A stretch of 64,000 nt of DNA, taken from contig CAZBZU010000003.1 in the NCBI GenBank assembly GCA_964496495.1, forward strand, positions 62,001-126,000, written 5' to 3'. Source of the stretch: JASBRS01 sp964496495 (GTDB taxonomy: Bacteria; Deinococcota; Deinococci; Deinococcales; Trueperaceae). Below the pieces are notes generated by a model. The model was given only the letters and a program-made list of their open reading frames with translations, was not told where the DNA came from and made no database searches. The position numbers and the translations under genes are program-made. Positions 17,677 to 26,779 of this stretch are shown in pieces; positions within the stretch are counted from its first letter, which is position 1; each line of letters begins with the position of its first letter.

Positions 17677-19353
17677 GTGGGCCGGGACCCCTCCAACGGA
17701 TCACCGGACGGAGCCAAATCCGTCGGCGCCTACTATACCCCGGAGCCCGTGGCACGCGCGCTGGCTTCCTGGGCACTGCGCCGGCCCGGCGAGCGCGCGC
17801 TCGACCCGGCTGCCGGAACCGGCGTGTTCCTGGTGGCTGCCGCCGAGCGCCTCAGACAGCTGGGCGCCCGGCAGGTTCGGGTGAGCGGCGTGGAGTTGCG
17901 GCAGGAAGCCGCTCGCGAGGCGCGCGCGCGGCTGCTGGCGGCCGGCGTCGAGGGAGCCTGCCTGAGAACGTCGGACTTCCTGGAGCTCGAGCCTGCGAGC
18001 GACACGGCCGCCGACGCCATCCTCGGCAACCCTCCGTACGTGCGCTTCCAGCGGCTGGACGCCGGCCGTCGCGCCCGCGCCGCCGAGGTGGCCGCCGCCG
18101 CCGGCCTGCCCGCCGATCCGCTGGCGTCGAGCTGGGTGGCGTTCGTGCTCCACGCCGAGCGCTTCCTCTCTCCCGGCGGGCGCCTGGCGCTGGTCCTGCC
18201 CAGCGAGCTGGGGCACGCACGCTATGCCAGGCCCGCGCTCGAACTGCTGCGGCAACGCTTCGCGCGGACCACCTTCGTGCTCTTCGAGCGCGCGCTGTTC
18301 CCCAGCCTCGACCAGGGCGCGCTGCTGCTGCTGGCCGACGATCACGGAGCGGCATTCGAGGGCTTCTTCCAGGCGCGACTTACCTGCGCGGCCGAGCTGG
18401 CGGGGGGGCTGGCGCAGGTTGCCGGCAGCGCCATCGACGCGGCCGCCTTGATCCGCGGCGAGTCCCGGCTGCACCACGCCTGGCTGCCGGCCGGCGTGGG
18501 CCAGCTCCTGGAGGAGCTGCGCCGGACCGGCGCCTGCAGCCGCCTCGGCGATCACGCCCGCGTCAGCATCGGCTACGTCACCGGCGCCAACGCCTTCTTC
18601 CACCTGTCCCCCGCGCGGGCCCGCGAGCTCGGCATAGGGCCCCGCCACCTGCGGCCGGCGCTCTTCCGAGGTCGGGCCCTGCGCGGCCTGCGGGTCAGCG
18701 TGGCAGATTGGCGGCATGCCAGCGAGCGCGGGCACGCCGGCTACCTCTTCGTGCCCGACGGAACCGACGACGGGGCGGTGCGCGCCTACCTCGGCAGCGA
18801 CCTGGCGGCCGGCGCGCGCCAGCGCGCCAAGGTCGGCAGGCGGCGGCCGTGGTACCGCGTCACCCGCGTGCGCCCGCCGGACCTGGCACTGACCGCGATG
18901 TCCGCGGTAGTGCCCCGGCTCGCGGTCAACGAGGCCGGGACGGCGGTGTCGAACACCTTGTACGGGGTAACGCTGGGGCCGGCCGCCGGCGACGCCACTG
19001 CACGGCTGCTGGCCTTGGCGTCGCTCACCTCGCTCGCCGAGCTCAGCGCCGAGCTCGAAGGGCATGCCCTCGGCGGCGGCATGCTCAAGCTCGAGCCCTC
19101 CGAGGCGCAGCGCCTGCTGCTCCCTGTCTCCACGGCCGGGGCGGGGGCCGCGGGGGCGCGCGAGCCCGCCGTCGCGGCCGGCCTGGCTGCCGGCCTCGAC
19201 GCCGCCGACCGTGCCTTGCGCGCCGGTGATCGCGAGACCGCACGCGCCGTTGCCGATCGTGTCCTCATCGAGCCGCGGTTGCTGGAGCCGCGGGATGTGG
19301 AGCGGCTGCGGTCCGCGGCCGACCGCCTGCGCGCCCTCCGGCGCGGCGCCTGA
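17677..19353 (+). CDS. N6-adenine DNA methyltransferase, TaqI/Eco57I-like, orphan
   Basis: 558 residues. Transfers a methyl group from S-adenosylmethionine to adenine N6. Seen: YYTPEPVARAL (motif X region, residues 19-29), DPAAGTGVFLVAAAE (motif I, SAM binding, from 43) and NPPY (motif IV, catalytic, 118-121) followed by V-R-F. This order X-I-IV with a long C-terminal region is the gamma class, as in M.TaqI. The C-terminal 300 residues should contain the target-recognition domain. No restriction endonuclease, specificity subunit or BREX-type gene is adjacent: the neighbours are the V-ATPase operon (divergent) and dnaG (convergent, 32 bases). So it may be an orphan regulatory methylase or a remnant of a lost system. 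The recognition sequence cannot be read. Confidence 0.85.
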   Translation: MGRDPSNGSPDGAKSVGAYYTPEPVARALASWALRRPGERALDPAAGTGVFLVAAAERLRQLGARQVRVSGVELRQEAAREARARLLAAGVEGACLRTSDFLELEPASDTAADAILGNPPYVRFQRLDAGRRARAAEVAAAAGLPADPLASSWVAFVLHAERFLSPGGRLALVLPSELGHARYARPALELLRQRFARTTFVLFERALFPSLDQGALLLLADDHGAAFEGFFQARLTCAAELAGGLAQVAGSAIDAAALIRGESRLHHAWLPAGVGQLLEELRRTGACSRLGDHARVSIGYVTGANAFFHLSPARARELGIGPRHLRPALFRGRALRGLRVSVADWRHASERGHAGYLFVPDGTDDGAVRAYLGSDLAAGARQRAKVGRRRPWYRVTRVRPPDLALTAMSAVVPRLAVNEAGTAVSNTLYGVTLGPAAGDATARLLALASLTSLAELSAELEGHALGGGMLKLEPSEAQRLLLPVSTAGAGAAGAREPAVAAGLAAGLDAADRALRAGDRETARAVADRVLIEPRLLEPRDVERLRSAADRLRALRRGA

Positions 19354-19385
19354 CACCGCGCCGGCGCCCCGCGAGACACGCCTGC

Positions 19386-21230
19386 TCAGCGGCGCCGCCT
19401 TCCCTTGCCGCGCCTTGCCGGCACGCGTGCGCCGCGCTCGGCCATGCGCGCGGACAGCGCGGCCTGGATCTGCTCGAGCTCCGTCCGCACCTCGGGGAGG
19501 GTCTCGACGCTGGTGGCGGGGTCGGCCAGCAGCCGTCCGAGCTCCTCGCGCCGGGCCAGCAGGCGGGAGCGCGAGGTCTCCTTGGCTGCTTCGAGCCTGA
19601 GCTCCCGTAGCCGCGACAACGCCTGGCCGATGGCGGCGTCGACGTCGAGCTTCACCTCGGGGCTCTCCCCCGTGAGAGCGAGAACGCGCTCGAACACCAG
19701 CGCCCCGTCCTCGCGCTCGCGGTACGCCAGCAACAGGTCCTCGGCGTCGTCTCCCCGCTCGCCTGCCATGGCGGCGAGCTCACGCACCGCGGAGCTCTCC
19801 AGGTCCTCGGGGAGCGCTGAGAGCACGCCTTCCAACCGGCGCCTCAGCGCGCCCGGGCGGCTGAGCAGCAGAGCCACGATCTCGAGCTCGATGGCGCGGA
19901 CCTGCTCGACCTCCACCCGCCGGCGACGCATCCCCTTCACCTGGGTGTCCGAGAGCGGTCGATGGCGCCGATGGCTGGCCTCGATCCAGGCATCGAGGCG
20001 GGCCCCGTCCATGGCCAGGTGATCGATCACCAGCCGGCGCATCTCGGCCGCGACCGGGTCGAAGACGTCGCGTGGCGCCAGCACCGGCGCGAGCTCCTCG
20101 AGGATGGCGCGCTGGCCCTCCAGGGTGTCGCGGTCGAAGCGCTCCAATACCCTCTGGAAGCGGAACTCGACCTCCGACAGGCCGTTCTCCAGCGCCTCCC
20201 GGAACGCCTCGGCGTGGCCCTCGAGCACCGCCTCGGCCGGGTCCTTGCCGTGAGGAACGCGAACCGCGTCGACGAGCAGGCGGCGCCCCACCGCCTGGTC
20301 GAGCCCGGCCAGCACCGCTCGCTGACCGGCCTCGTCGGCGTCGAACGCGAGGTGGACGCGCCTGGCGTCGAGGCGTGCGAGCTGCTCGGCCTGCTGCTCG
20401 GTGAGGGCGGCGCCGAGCGCCGCCACGGCGTTCCCGAAGCCCGCCTGATGCAGGGCGATGACGTCCATGTAGCCTTCCACGACGATCACCTCGCCGGACT
20501 GGCGGATGGCGGGCCGCGCCCGGTCGAGTCCGTAGAGAAGCTCACCCTTGTGGAACAGCTCGGTCTCCGGGGTGTTGAGGTACTTGGGTACCTCGTCTCC
20601 CAACACCCGGCCAGAGAAGCCCACCACGCGCCCCATGCCGTCCTTGATGGGGAACATCACACGATTGCGGAAGCGGTCGTAGCGGCGGCCGCGCTCGTTC
20701 TCAGCCAGCAGCCCCACGGCCAGCAGGTCGTCGTCGCGGACCCCTTTGGTGAGTGCATGCTTGAGCAGCCCGTCCCAGCCGTCCGGAGCGAAGCCCAGCT
20801 CGAAGCCGTCGATGCTCTCGCGGCTGAGCCCGCGGCCCTCCAGGTAGCTGAGCGCTTGCCCTGCCAGCCCGCCGCGGAAGTAGGCCAGCGCCAGCCCGTT
20901 GAGGTCGAACAGGTCCCGCCGGCGCCCGCTCCCCGGAGCGGGCCGGCCCACCTCGACGCCGGCGCGCTCGCCGAGGAGCCGCAGGGCGTCTCCGAACGCC
21001 ACGCCTTGCGTCTGCATCACGAAGTCGAAGATGTCGCCCTTGGCCTGGCAGCCGAAGCAGTAGTAGAAACCCCGCTCCACGTGGACGTGGAACGACGGCG
21101 TCTTCTCGCTGTGGAAGGGGCAGAGGCCCTTGAGCTGGCCGCGGCCGGCGGGCTTGAGCGCCACCATCTCGCCGATGACGTCCGCGATGCTCAAGCGCTC
21201 GCGGATCAGTTCCTTGGGATCAGGGGGCAT
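19386..21230 (-). CDS. dnaG: DNA primase
   Basis: 614 residues. Makes RNA primers at the replication fork. Seen: the N-terminal zinc-binding CHC2 motif (CPFHSEKTPSF ... YYCFGCQ, residues about 38-63), the RNA-polymerase-like fold with GFELGFAPDGWDGLL, and the TOPRIM core VIVVEGYMDVIAL (about 245) and LAFDADEAGQRA. The C-terminal 170 residues should contact the DnaB helicase. ATG 21230 has GGAGGG 10 bases upstream; GTG 21260 is an in-frame alternative. The usual partner rpoD is not adjacent. It lies near recF-dciA-like and ruvB only in the broad sense. Confidence 0.95.
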   Translation of the reverse strand: MPPDPKELIRERLSIADVIGEMVALKPAGRGQLKGLCPFHSEKTPSFHVHVERGFYYCFGCQAKGDIFDFVMQTQGVAFGDALRLLGERAGVEVGRPAPGSGRRRDLFDLNGLALAYFRGGLAGQALSYLEGRGLSRESIDGFELGFAPDGWDGLLKHALTKGVRDDDLLAVGLLAENERGRRYDRFRNRVMFPIKDGMGRVVGFSGRVLGDEVPKYLNTPETELFHKGELLYGLDRARPAIRQSGEVIVVEGYMDVIALHQAGFGNAVAALGAALTEQQAEQLARLDARRVHLAFDADEAGQRAVLAGLDQAVGRRLLVDAVRVPHGKDPAEAVLEGHAEAFREALENGLSEVEFRFQRVLERFDRDTLEGQRAILEELAPVLAPRDVFDPVAAEMRRLVIDHLAMDGARLDAWIEASHRRHRPLSDTQVKGMRRRRVEVEQVRAIELEIVALLLSRPGALRRRLEGVLSALPEDLESSAVRELAAMAGERGDDAEDLLLAYREREDGALVFERVLALTGESPEVKLDVDAAIGQALSRLRELRLEAAKETSRSRLLARREELGRLLADPATSVETLPEVRTELEQIQAALSARMAERGARVPARRGKGRRRR

Positions 21231-21307
21231 GGCTCGGCACCCTCCGCTCGACCGGCCCACCGCCGACCACCCGCCCGGGCACGACGGCGCGGTCGCCGGA
21301 CGGACTC

Positions 21308-21316
21308 ACCATAGCA
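21308..21316 (-). promoter_or_regulatory. Extended -10 promoter of dnaG
   Basis: Minus-strand TGC-TATGGT, an extended -10 box, giving a leader of about 70 bases before ATG 21230. Confidence 0.4.
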
Positions 21317-21375
21317 CGCCGGTCCGGCGCCCCACGATGCCGTCTGGGCGCGGCTTCAGCTGGCCCGGCGCGAGG

Positions 21376-21918
21376 TCACGCGCGCGACGTGGCGGGAAAC
21401 AGCGGCAGGTGTCCCAGCGCGATGACGTCGGGCCGGTCCGCACCCTCGGTGAACACCGCCAGCGTGGCCACCACGTAGGCACCCACCTCGGTGAGCAGGT
21501 CTCGCAGCCCCTGCAGGGTGCCGCCGGTGCTGACGACATCGTCGACGATGGCTACGCGTCTGGCACGTAGCCGCTCGATGTCGGCCCCGTCGATCACCAG
21601 CTCCTGCGGGCGGCCGGTGGTGATGCTGACCACCGTCTTCTTGACCGCTCCCACCATGTAGGGCTTCTCGGTCTTGCGTGCCACCACGTAGGGGATCCCG
21701 CTTCGCACGCTGATGGCGTGGGCCAGGGGCACCGCCTTCACCTCCGGCGTCACGAGCGTCTCCACCTCGGGCGGGATGCGGCTGGCCAGCTCCGCCGCCG
21801 CCGCCTCGGTCAGCTCGGTGTCGCCGAGCAGGTTGAGCAGGGCGACCGACACTGCACCGACGTTCACCACCTGGAGATCGCGCTCCACACCACCTATGCG
21901 TACTCGATGCGTGTGCAT
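21376..21918 (-). CDS. Adenine phosphoribosyltransferase-like protein
   Basis: 180 residues. Family members join a purine base to PRPP, giving a nucleotide. Seen: the PRPP-binding motif VAIVDDVVSTGGTL at about 118-131, and VTPEVKAVPLAHAISVRSGIPYVVARKTEKPYM, which matches the type-I adenine phosphoribosyltransferase pattern. A xanthine or hypoxanthine enzyme cannot be excluded. ATG 21918 has GGAGG upstream. A purine nucleoside phosphorylase is also encoded in the window, and together they would salvage purines. It lies 110 bases downstream of dnaG's promoter side and is monocistronic as far as can be seen. Confidence 0.85.
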   Translation of the reverse strand: MHTHRVRIGGVERDLQVVNVGAVSVALLNLLGDTELTEAAAAELASRIPPEVETLVTPEVKAVPLAHAISVRSGIPYVVARKTEKPYMVGAVKKTVVSITTGRPQELVIDGADIERLRARRVAIVDDVVSTGGTLQGLRDLLTEVGAYVVATLAVFTEGADRPDVIALGHLPLFPATSRA

Positions 21919-22002
21919 CCGGGAACCTCCGCCCGCGCCCGCCGGCCTCCGGCGGCACCCCCAAGGGTAACGCAGCTGTCGGCGGCGTGGCCGCCGGCAG
22001 CC

Positions 22003-22929
<927 letters not shown>

Positions 22930-22936
22930 GGCGGCC

Positions 22937-22945
22937 AGGCTAGCA
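22937..22945 (-). promoter_or_regulatory. Extended -10 promoter, leaderless, of purU
   Basis: Minus-strand TGC-TAGCCT ends 7 bases before ATG 22929. Confidence 0.5.
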
Positions 22946-23038
22946 CCGCTCGGCGGGCGCCGCTGCGCCGCGGTCCAGCGCACCCGGAGCGCGGGCCGGG
23001 CGCCGTTAGGTTCCGCATGTCTGGCGGCCAAGGGCGCA

Positions 23039-23047
23039 TGCTAGTGT
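23039..23047 (+). promoter_or_regulatory. Extended -10 promoter, leaderless, of ruvB
   Basis: TGC-TAGTGT ends 7 bases before GTG 23055, the start that matches the N-terminus of Thermus RuvB. Confidence 0.5.
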
Positions 23048-23054
23048 GATGCTC

Positions 23055-24041
23055 GTGGAGGACGCGCGACTGCGGCCGTCTTCGCTCTCCGAGTACGTCG
23101 GGCAGCGACGGCTGAAACGCAAGCTCGAGGTCTACCTGGAGGCGGCGCGCAACCGCGACGAGCCCCTCGACCACGTCTTGCTGTACGGCCCGCCCGGGCT
23201 CGGCAAGACGACCCTGGCCCACATCATCGCGGCCGAGCTCGGTGTCGGCATCCGGGTGACGAGCGGGCCGGCCATCGAGAAGCCCGGCGACCTCGCCGCC
23301 ATCCTCACCAACGCGCTGGAGGACGGCGACGTGCTGTTCATCGACGAGATCCACCGGCTGGGTCGGGTGGCCGAGGAGCACCTCTACCCGGCGATGGAGG
23401 ACTTCAAGATCGACATCGTGCTGGGGCAGGGGCCCGCGGCCCGCTCCATCCGCCTCGACCTGCCGCGCTTCACGCTGGTGGGTGCGACCACGCGGCCGGG
23501 GCTGATCACCGGACCGCTGCGCAGCCGCTTCGGGATCATCGAGCACCTGGACTACTACGGCGAGCGCGATCTGGCCGACGCCGTGTCCCGCGACGCCGGG
23601 ATGCTGGGCTTCGACCTGGAGGCGCCCGCCGCGCTCGAGATCGGCCGGCGCTCGCGTGGCACCATGCGCATCGCCAAGAGGTTGCTGCGGCGCGTGCGCG
23701 ACTTCGCCGACGTGGCGGGCGAGGACCGCATCACCGTGGGACGCACCTCCGCGGCGCTGGGCGCGCTCGGCATCGACGATGCCGGCCTGGATCGCCGCGA
23801 TCGCGCCATCCTGGAGGCCCTGGTCGAGAAGTTCGCCGGCGGGCCGGTGGGGCTCGACACCCTGGCCACCGCCGTGGGGGAGGACAGGGCCACGCTGGAG
23901 GAGGTCTACGAGCCCTTCCTGATCCAGCGCGGGCTGCTGAAGCGGACGTCGCGCGGACGCATGGCTACCGAGGCCGCCTACGCGCACCTGGGCCTGCCGC
24001 TGGCGGCGGCGCCCGCCGGCCTGTTCGGCGAGGGCGGTTGA
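23055..24041 (+). CDS. ruvB: Holliday junction branch migration helicase RuvB
   Basis: 328 residues. Hexameric AAA+ motor that drives branch migration with RuvA. Seen: Walker A GPPGLGKTTLAHIIA near residue 45, SGPAIEKPGDLAAIL, Walker B VLFIDEIHRLGR, sensor GATTRPGLITGPLRSRFG with the Arg finger, and the winged-helix C-terminus. GTG 23055 is chosen because it gives the usual start MEDARLRPSSLSEYVGQ and is 7 bases from an extended -10 box; upstream GTG 23046 and ATG 23049 are in frame alternatives. ruvA and ruvC are not adjacent. The DUF4388 gene follows after 7 bases and is probably co-transcribed. Confidence 0.96.
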   Translation: MEDARLRPSSLSEYVGQRRLKRKLEVYLEAARNRDEPLDHVLLYGPPGLGKTTLAHIIAAELGVGIRVTSGPAIEKPGDLAAILTNALEDGDVLFIDEIHRLGRVAEEHLYPAMEDFKIDIVLGQGPAARSIRLDLPRFTLVGATTRPGLITGPLRSRFGIIEHLDYYGERDLADAVSRDAGMLGFDLEAPAALEIGRRSRGTMRIAKRLLRRVRDFADVAGEDRITVGRTSAALGALGIDDAGLDRRDRAILEALVEKFAGGPVGLDTLATAVGEDRATLEEVYEPFLIQRGLLKRTSRGRMATEAAYAHLGLPLAAAPAGLFGEGG

Positions 24042-24048
24042 CCGCCGC

Positions 24049-25116
24049 ATGATCGAGGGCAGCCTTCGCAACGTCCCGCTGTCGGACGTCTTCCAGATCG
24101 TCGCCACCGGCCAGAAGTCGGGCATCCTCACGGTCATGCGCGGCAAGGCGCGGGCCCGCATCTACTTCGAGCAGGGCGGCATCCAGTACGCCCACATCTC
24201 GCCCGGCGTGCACCTGGGCGAGATCCTGGTGCGCATGGACCTCCTGACCACGCACGAGGTGCAGGAGATCCTGCGGCGGCAGCACGTGGAGAACGCCGGC
24301 ACACCGCTCGGGTTGATGGCCGTGGAGATGGCGCTCATCGACGAGGACGATCTCCAGGGCGCGCTGGAGCGTCAGGTTCTCGAGGTCGTGAGCGAGCTGA
24401 TGAGCTGGTCGGACGGTCAGTTCAACTTCGCCGAGCGCTCCGGCTGGGCATCGCAGGCGCCGACCAACCACGCCGTCGACGCCATGGCGCTCTTGATGTC
24501 GGTGGCGCAGCGGCTCCACGAGTTCGAGGGCGGGCTGGTCGACGCCGATACCATCTATCGGAGAAGCGGCGACCCCACCAAGGTCACCATGCCGGCAGGC
24601 GCCTGGGAGGTGCTCGGCTACATCGACGGCAAGCGCACCGCGCGCTCGGTGGCGGCCGAGCTCGACCTCACCGAGAAGCACGTGTTCTACCTGATGCACG
24701 AGCTGGCCGAGAGCGGCGTGATCGAGGCACAGCCGTTCCGGGTCGAGGACCCCCTGGTCCTGGCGGTATCGCCGAGTAGCGCGCTGCAGAGGCTGCTGCG
24801 GCTGTCGCTGCAGCGCGCTCGGCTGCGCGCCGAGGTGGCGCTCGACTACGACGACGCGCTCAAGGTGCTGCCCGGCATCCACCCGTCGGCGCTGGTCGTC
24901 GACGACCAGGAGGGTGCCGGCTGGGCGTTGGTGAAGGAGCTGCGCAAGCACGCGGGCCAGAGCCACCTGCCCGTGTTGATGCTGGTCGACGAGGAGCCCA
25001 AGGGCGGCCTCTTCGGTCGGGCGCGGCGCCCCCGCGCCGAGGTGCTCCTCAAGCCCTTCCACGAGATCGAGTTCCAGCAGCTGATCACCCGCATGGTGGG
25101 CCGCCCGCTGGCCTGA
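24049..25116 (+). CDS. DUF4388 (PatA-type N-terminal) protein
   Basis: 355 residues. The first 100 residues match DUF4388 (SLRNVPLSDVFQIVATGQKSGILTV, ... RIYFEQGGIQYAHI), found at the N-terminus of PatA-like response regulators and of proteins linked to gliding or type IV pili. The middle (about 180-240) has a winged-helix-like DUF4388-associated region (DGKRTARSVAAELDLTEKHVFYLMHEL). The end (260-355) resembles a receiver domain by its PVLMLVD and LLKPF motifs, but I do not see a clear phospho-acceptor Asp set, so it may be a pseudo-receiver. Seven bases after ruvB. Function unknown; a role with the PilT-like ATPase is a guess. Confidence 0.75.
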   Translation: MIEGSLRNVPLSDVFQIVATGQKSGILTVMRGKARARIYFEQGGIQYAHISPGVHLGEILVRMDLLTTHEVQEILRRQHVENAGTPLGLMAVEMALIDEDDLQGALERQVLEVVSELMSWSDGQFNFAERSGWASQAPTNHAVDAMALLMSVAQRLHEFEGGLVDADTIYRRSGDPTKVTMPAGAWEVLGYIDGKRTARSVAAELDLTEKHVFYLMHELAESGVIEAQPFRVEDPLVLAVSPSSALQRLLRLSLQRARLRAEVALDYDDALKVLPGIHPSALVVDDQEGAGWALVKELRKHAGQSHLPVLMLVDEEPKGGLFGRARRPRAEVLLKPFHEIEFQQLITRMVGRPLA

Positions 25117-25234
25117 GGCGGACGAAGCTGGCTCGACGCGGGTGGCCCGACGTGGCCGCCTGCCACTCCGATACCCGACATCGCGGGTGGCCTGCGCGCC
25201 GCCGCTGGCGCGCGCTCCCTGGGGCATCCGGCGG

Positions 25235-25263
25235 TTGCCATGCCCACGGGCACGTGCTATCGT
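25235..25263 (+). promoter_or_regulatory. Promoter of the sugar ABC transporter operon
   Basis: TTGCCA (25235-25240), 17-base spacer, TATCGT (25258-25263) with an extended TGC. The leader to the first ATG is about 140 bases. The 294 bases before malE hold this promoter, the direct repeats and a hairpin; the stretch 25117-25234 shows nothing I can name. Confidence 0.7.
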
Positions 25264-25323
25264 TCCGGCGTAACAGACGACCATCCGGGGGATCGGAGGC
25301 ACGCCGAGCCACAGCAAATGTCG

Positions 25324-25356
25324 GACGGTATCGGTGGGCCCCGCCGACGGTATCGG
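25324..25356 (+). repeat. Two 11-base direct repeats in the sugar-transporter leader
   Basis: GACGGTATCGG occurs at 25324-25334 and again at 25346-25356, 22 bases apart (two helical turns). Both lie downstream of the predicted transcript start. This is the layout of a tandem regulator-binding site, but no regulator is adjacent. Confidence 0.5.
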
Positions 25357-25360
25357 GTGT

Positions 25361-25388
25361 CCCTCTGGCGGCGTGCGCCGCCGGAGAG
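25361..25388 (+). other. Hairpin upstream of the malE-type ribosome site
   Basis: GGCGGC-GTGC-GCCGCC with a bulged extension CCTCT/AGAGG. It ends about 10 bases before the AAAGAGGTGA ribosome site and has no U-run, so it is not a terminator; it may affect message stability or translation. Confidence 0.35.
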
Positions 25389-25410
25389 GTTCTGAGGAAA
25401 GAGGTGACGG

Positions 25411-26688
25411 ATGAAACGCATTTGGTTGGCCATGCTGGTCGTGTTCGGAGCGCTCTTCGGTGGCGCGGCCCTGGCACAAGGCGTCACACTGCACATCTCG
25501 TGCGGCGCCGTCGGACAGGAGCTCACGCTCTGCAAGGAGGAAACGCAGGCCTGGGCGAAGCAAACGGGCAACACCGTGATCGTGGTCTCGACGCCCAACT
25601 CGACCACCGACCGGCTGGCGCTCTACCAGCAGCAGCTCGGTGCCCAGTCGGATGCCGTCGACGTCTACCAGATCGACGTCACCTACCCCGGCATCCTGGG
25701 AAGCTACTTCATCGACCTTTCGAAGTACTTCAGCCAGTCCGATCTCAGCAACTACATCCCCGCGTACATCCAGAACGACCAGTACGAGGGCAAGCAGATC
25801 GCGGTGCCGTGGTTCGCCGACGCAGGCGTCCTCTACTACCGCAAGGACCTGCTCCAGAAGTACGGCTACACCTCGCCTCCGACCACCTGGGCCGAGCTCA
25901 CGAGCATGGCCCAGAAGATCCAGGCCGGCGAGCGTGCAGCGGGCAACGACAAGTTCTGGGGCTTCGTGTGGCAGGGCAACTCGTATGAAGGCTTGACCTG
26001 CGACGCGCTCGAGTGGATCTACTCCTACGGCGGCGGCACCATCGTCGACCCGCAGGGCAACATCACCATCAACAACGAGAAGGCGGCGCAGGCGCTGAGC
26101 ATGGCTGCCAGTTGGGTGAACACCATCTCGCCTCCTGGCGTGTTGAGCTACCAGGAAGAGGAAGCTCGCGGCGTCTGGCAGGCCGGCAACGCGGCCTTCA
26201 TGCGCAACTGGCCCTACGCCTACAGCCTCGGCGAGAGCGCCGACAGCCCCATCAAGGGCAAGTTCGACATCGCCGTGCTTCCCAAGGCGTCGACGGCCGA
26301 CGGCCAGCACGCGGCCACCCTCGGCGGCTGGCAGCTCGCCGTGTCGCGGTTCTCCAAGCACCCGGCGCAAGCGGCCGCGCTCGTCAAGTACCTGACGAGC
26401 AAGGACGTCGAGATCGAGCGGGCCGTGAAGGGCAGCTTCGAGCCCTCGTGGCCGTCGCTCTACACCAACGCTCAGGTCGATGCGGCGTATCCCTTCTTCG
26501 CGCGCCTGCACGACGTCTTCGCCAGCGCGGTGGCCCGCCCGTCGACGGCCACGCGCGACAAGTACAACCAGGTATCGAGCGCCTTCTGGACGGCCGTGCA
26601 CAACGTGCTCTCCGGCCAGGCGCAGGCCAACCAGGCCCTTGGCGGCCTGGAGCAACAGCTCACTCGCATCAAGGGCGCAGGCTGGTAA
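25411..26688 (+). CDS. Sugar ABC transporter substrate-binding protein (trehalose/maltose type)
   Basis: 425 residues. Binds sugar in the periplasm and delivers it to the two permeases encoded next. Seen: a Sec signal peptide of about 22 residues (hydrophobic core then ALAQG; no lipobox Cys), SDAVDVYQIDVTYPGILGSYFIDLS, VPWFADAGVLYYRKDLLQKYGYTSPPTTW, typical of family-1 sugar-binding proteins, and AAFMRNWPYAYSL, with aromatic residues that stack on sugar rings. It resembles the Thermus trehalose/maltose binding protein, but the substrate is inferred. Strong ribosome site AAAGAGGTGA before ATG 25411. No MalK-type ATPase is nearby, so one must be shared from elsewhere. Confidence 0.9.
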   Translation: MKRIWLAMLVVFGALFGGAALAQGVTLHISCGAVGQELTLCKEETQAWAKQTGNTVIVVSTPNSTTDRLALYQQQLGAQSDAVDVYQIDVTYPGILGSYFIDLSKYFSQSDLSNYIPAYIQNDQYEGKQIAVPWFADAGVLYYRKDLLQKYGYTSPPTTWAELTSMAQKIQAGERAAGNDKFWGFVWQGNSYEGLTCDALEWIYSYGGGTIVDPQGNITINNEKAAQALSMAASWVNTISPPGVLSYQEEEARGVWQAGNAAFMRNWPYAYSLGESADSPIKGKFDIAVLPKASTADGQHAATLGGWQLAVSRFSKHPAQAAALVKYLTSKDVEIERAVKGSFEPSWPSLYTNAQVDAAYPFFARLHDVFASAVARPSTATRDKYNQVSSAFWTAVHNVLSGQAQANQALGGLEQQLTRIKGAGW

Positions 26689-26698
26689 TCCTGCGCCG

Positions 26699-26726
26699 GG
26701 CGGCCCCCCATCCTTGGGGGGCCGCC
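26699..26726 (+). other. Strong intercistronic hairpin between binding protein and permease genes
   Basis: A perfect 12-base-pair stem (GGCGGCCCCCCA with its complement) and a 4-base loop, 10 bases after the stop. No U-run follows. Such hairpins after binding-protein genes are known to protect the upstream message and so raise binding protein over permease. Confidence 0.7.
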
Positions 26727-26779
26727 AACCTATCTAGCTGAAGCGCTCGCGCCCGCCGCGCTCGGCCTGAGGTGACGTG

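Noticed and set aside
21356..21969. TACCCT and GTG 21958, a leaderless-type start ahead of the phosphoribosyltransferase
   Set aside because: The frame is out of phase with the gene and stays open through all of it; the gene has a good GGAGG site, so the match is probably chance.
23965..26655. 896-residue open frame on the minus strand
   Set aside because: It is the antisense shadow of ruvB, the DUF4388 gene and the sugar-binding protein; high GC keeps the opposite frame open. No domain recognised.
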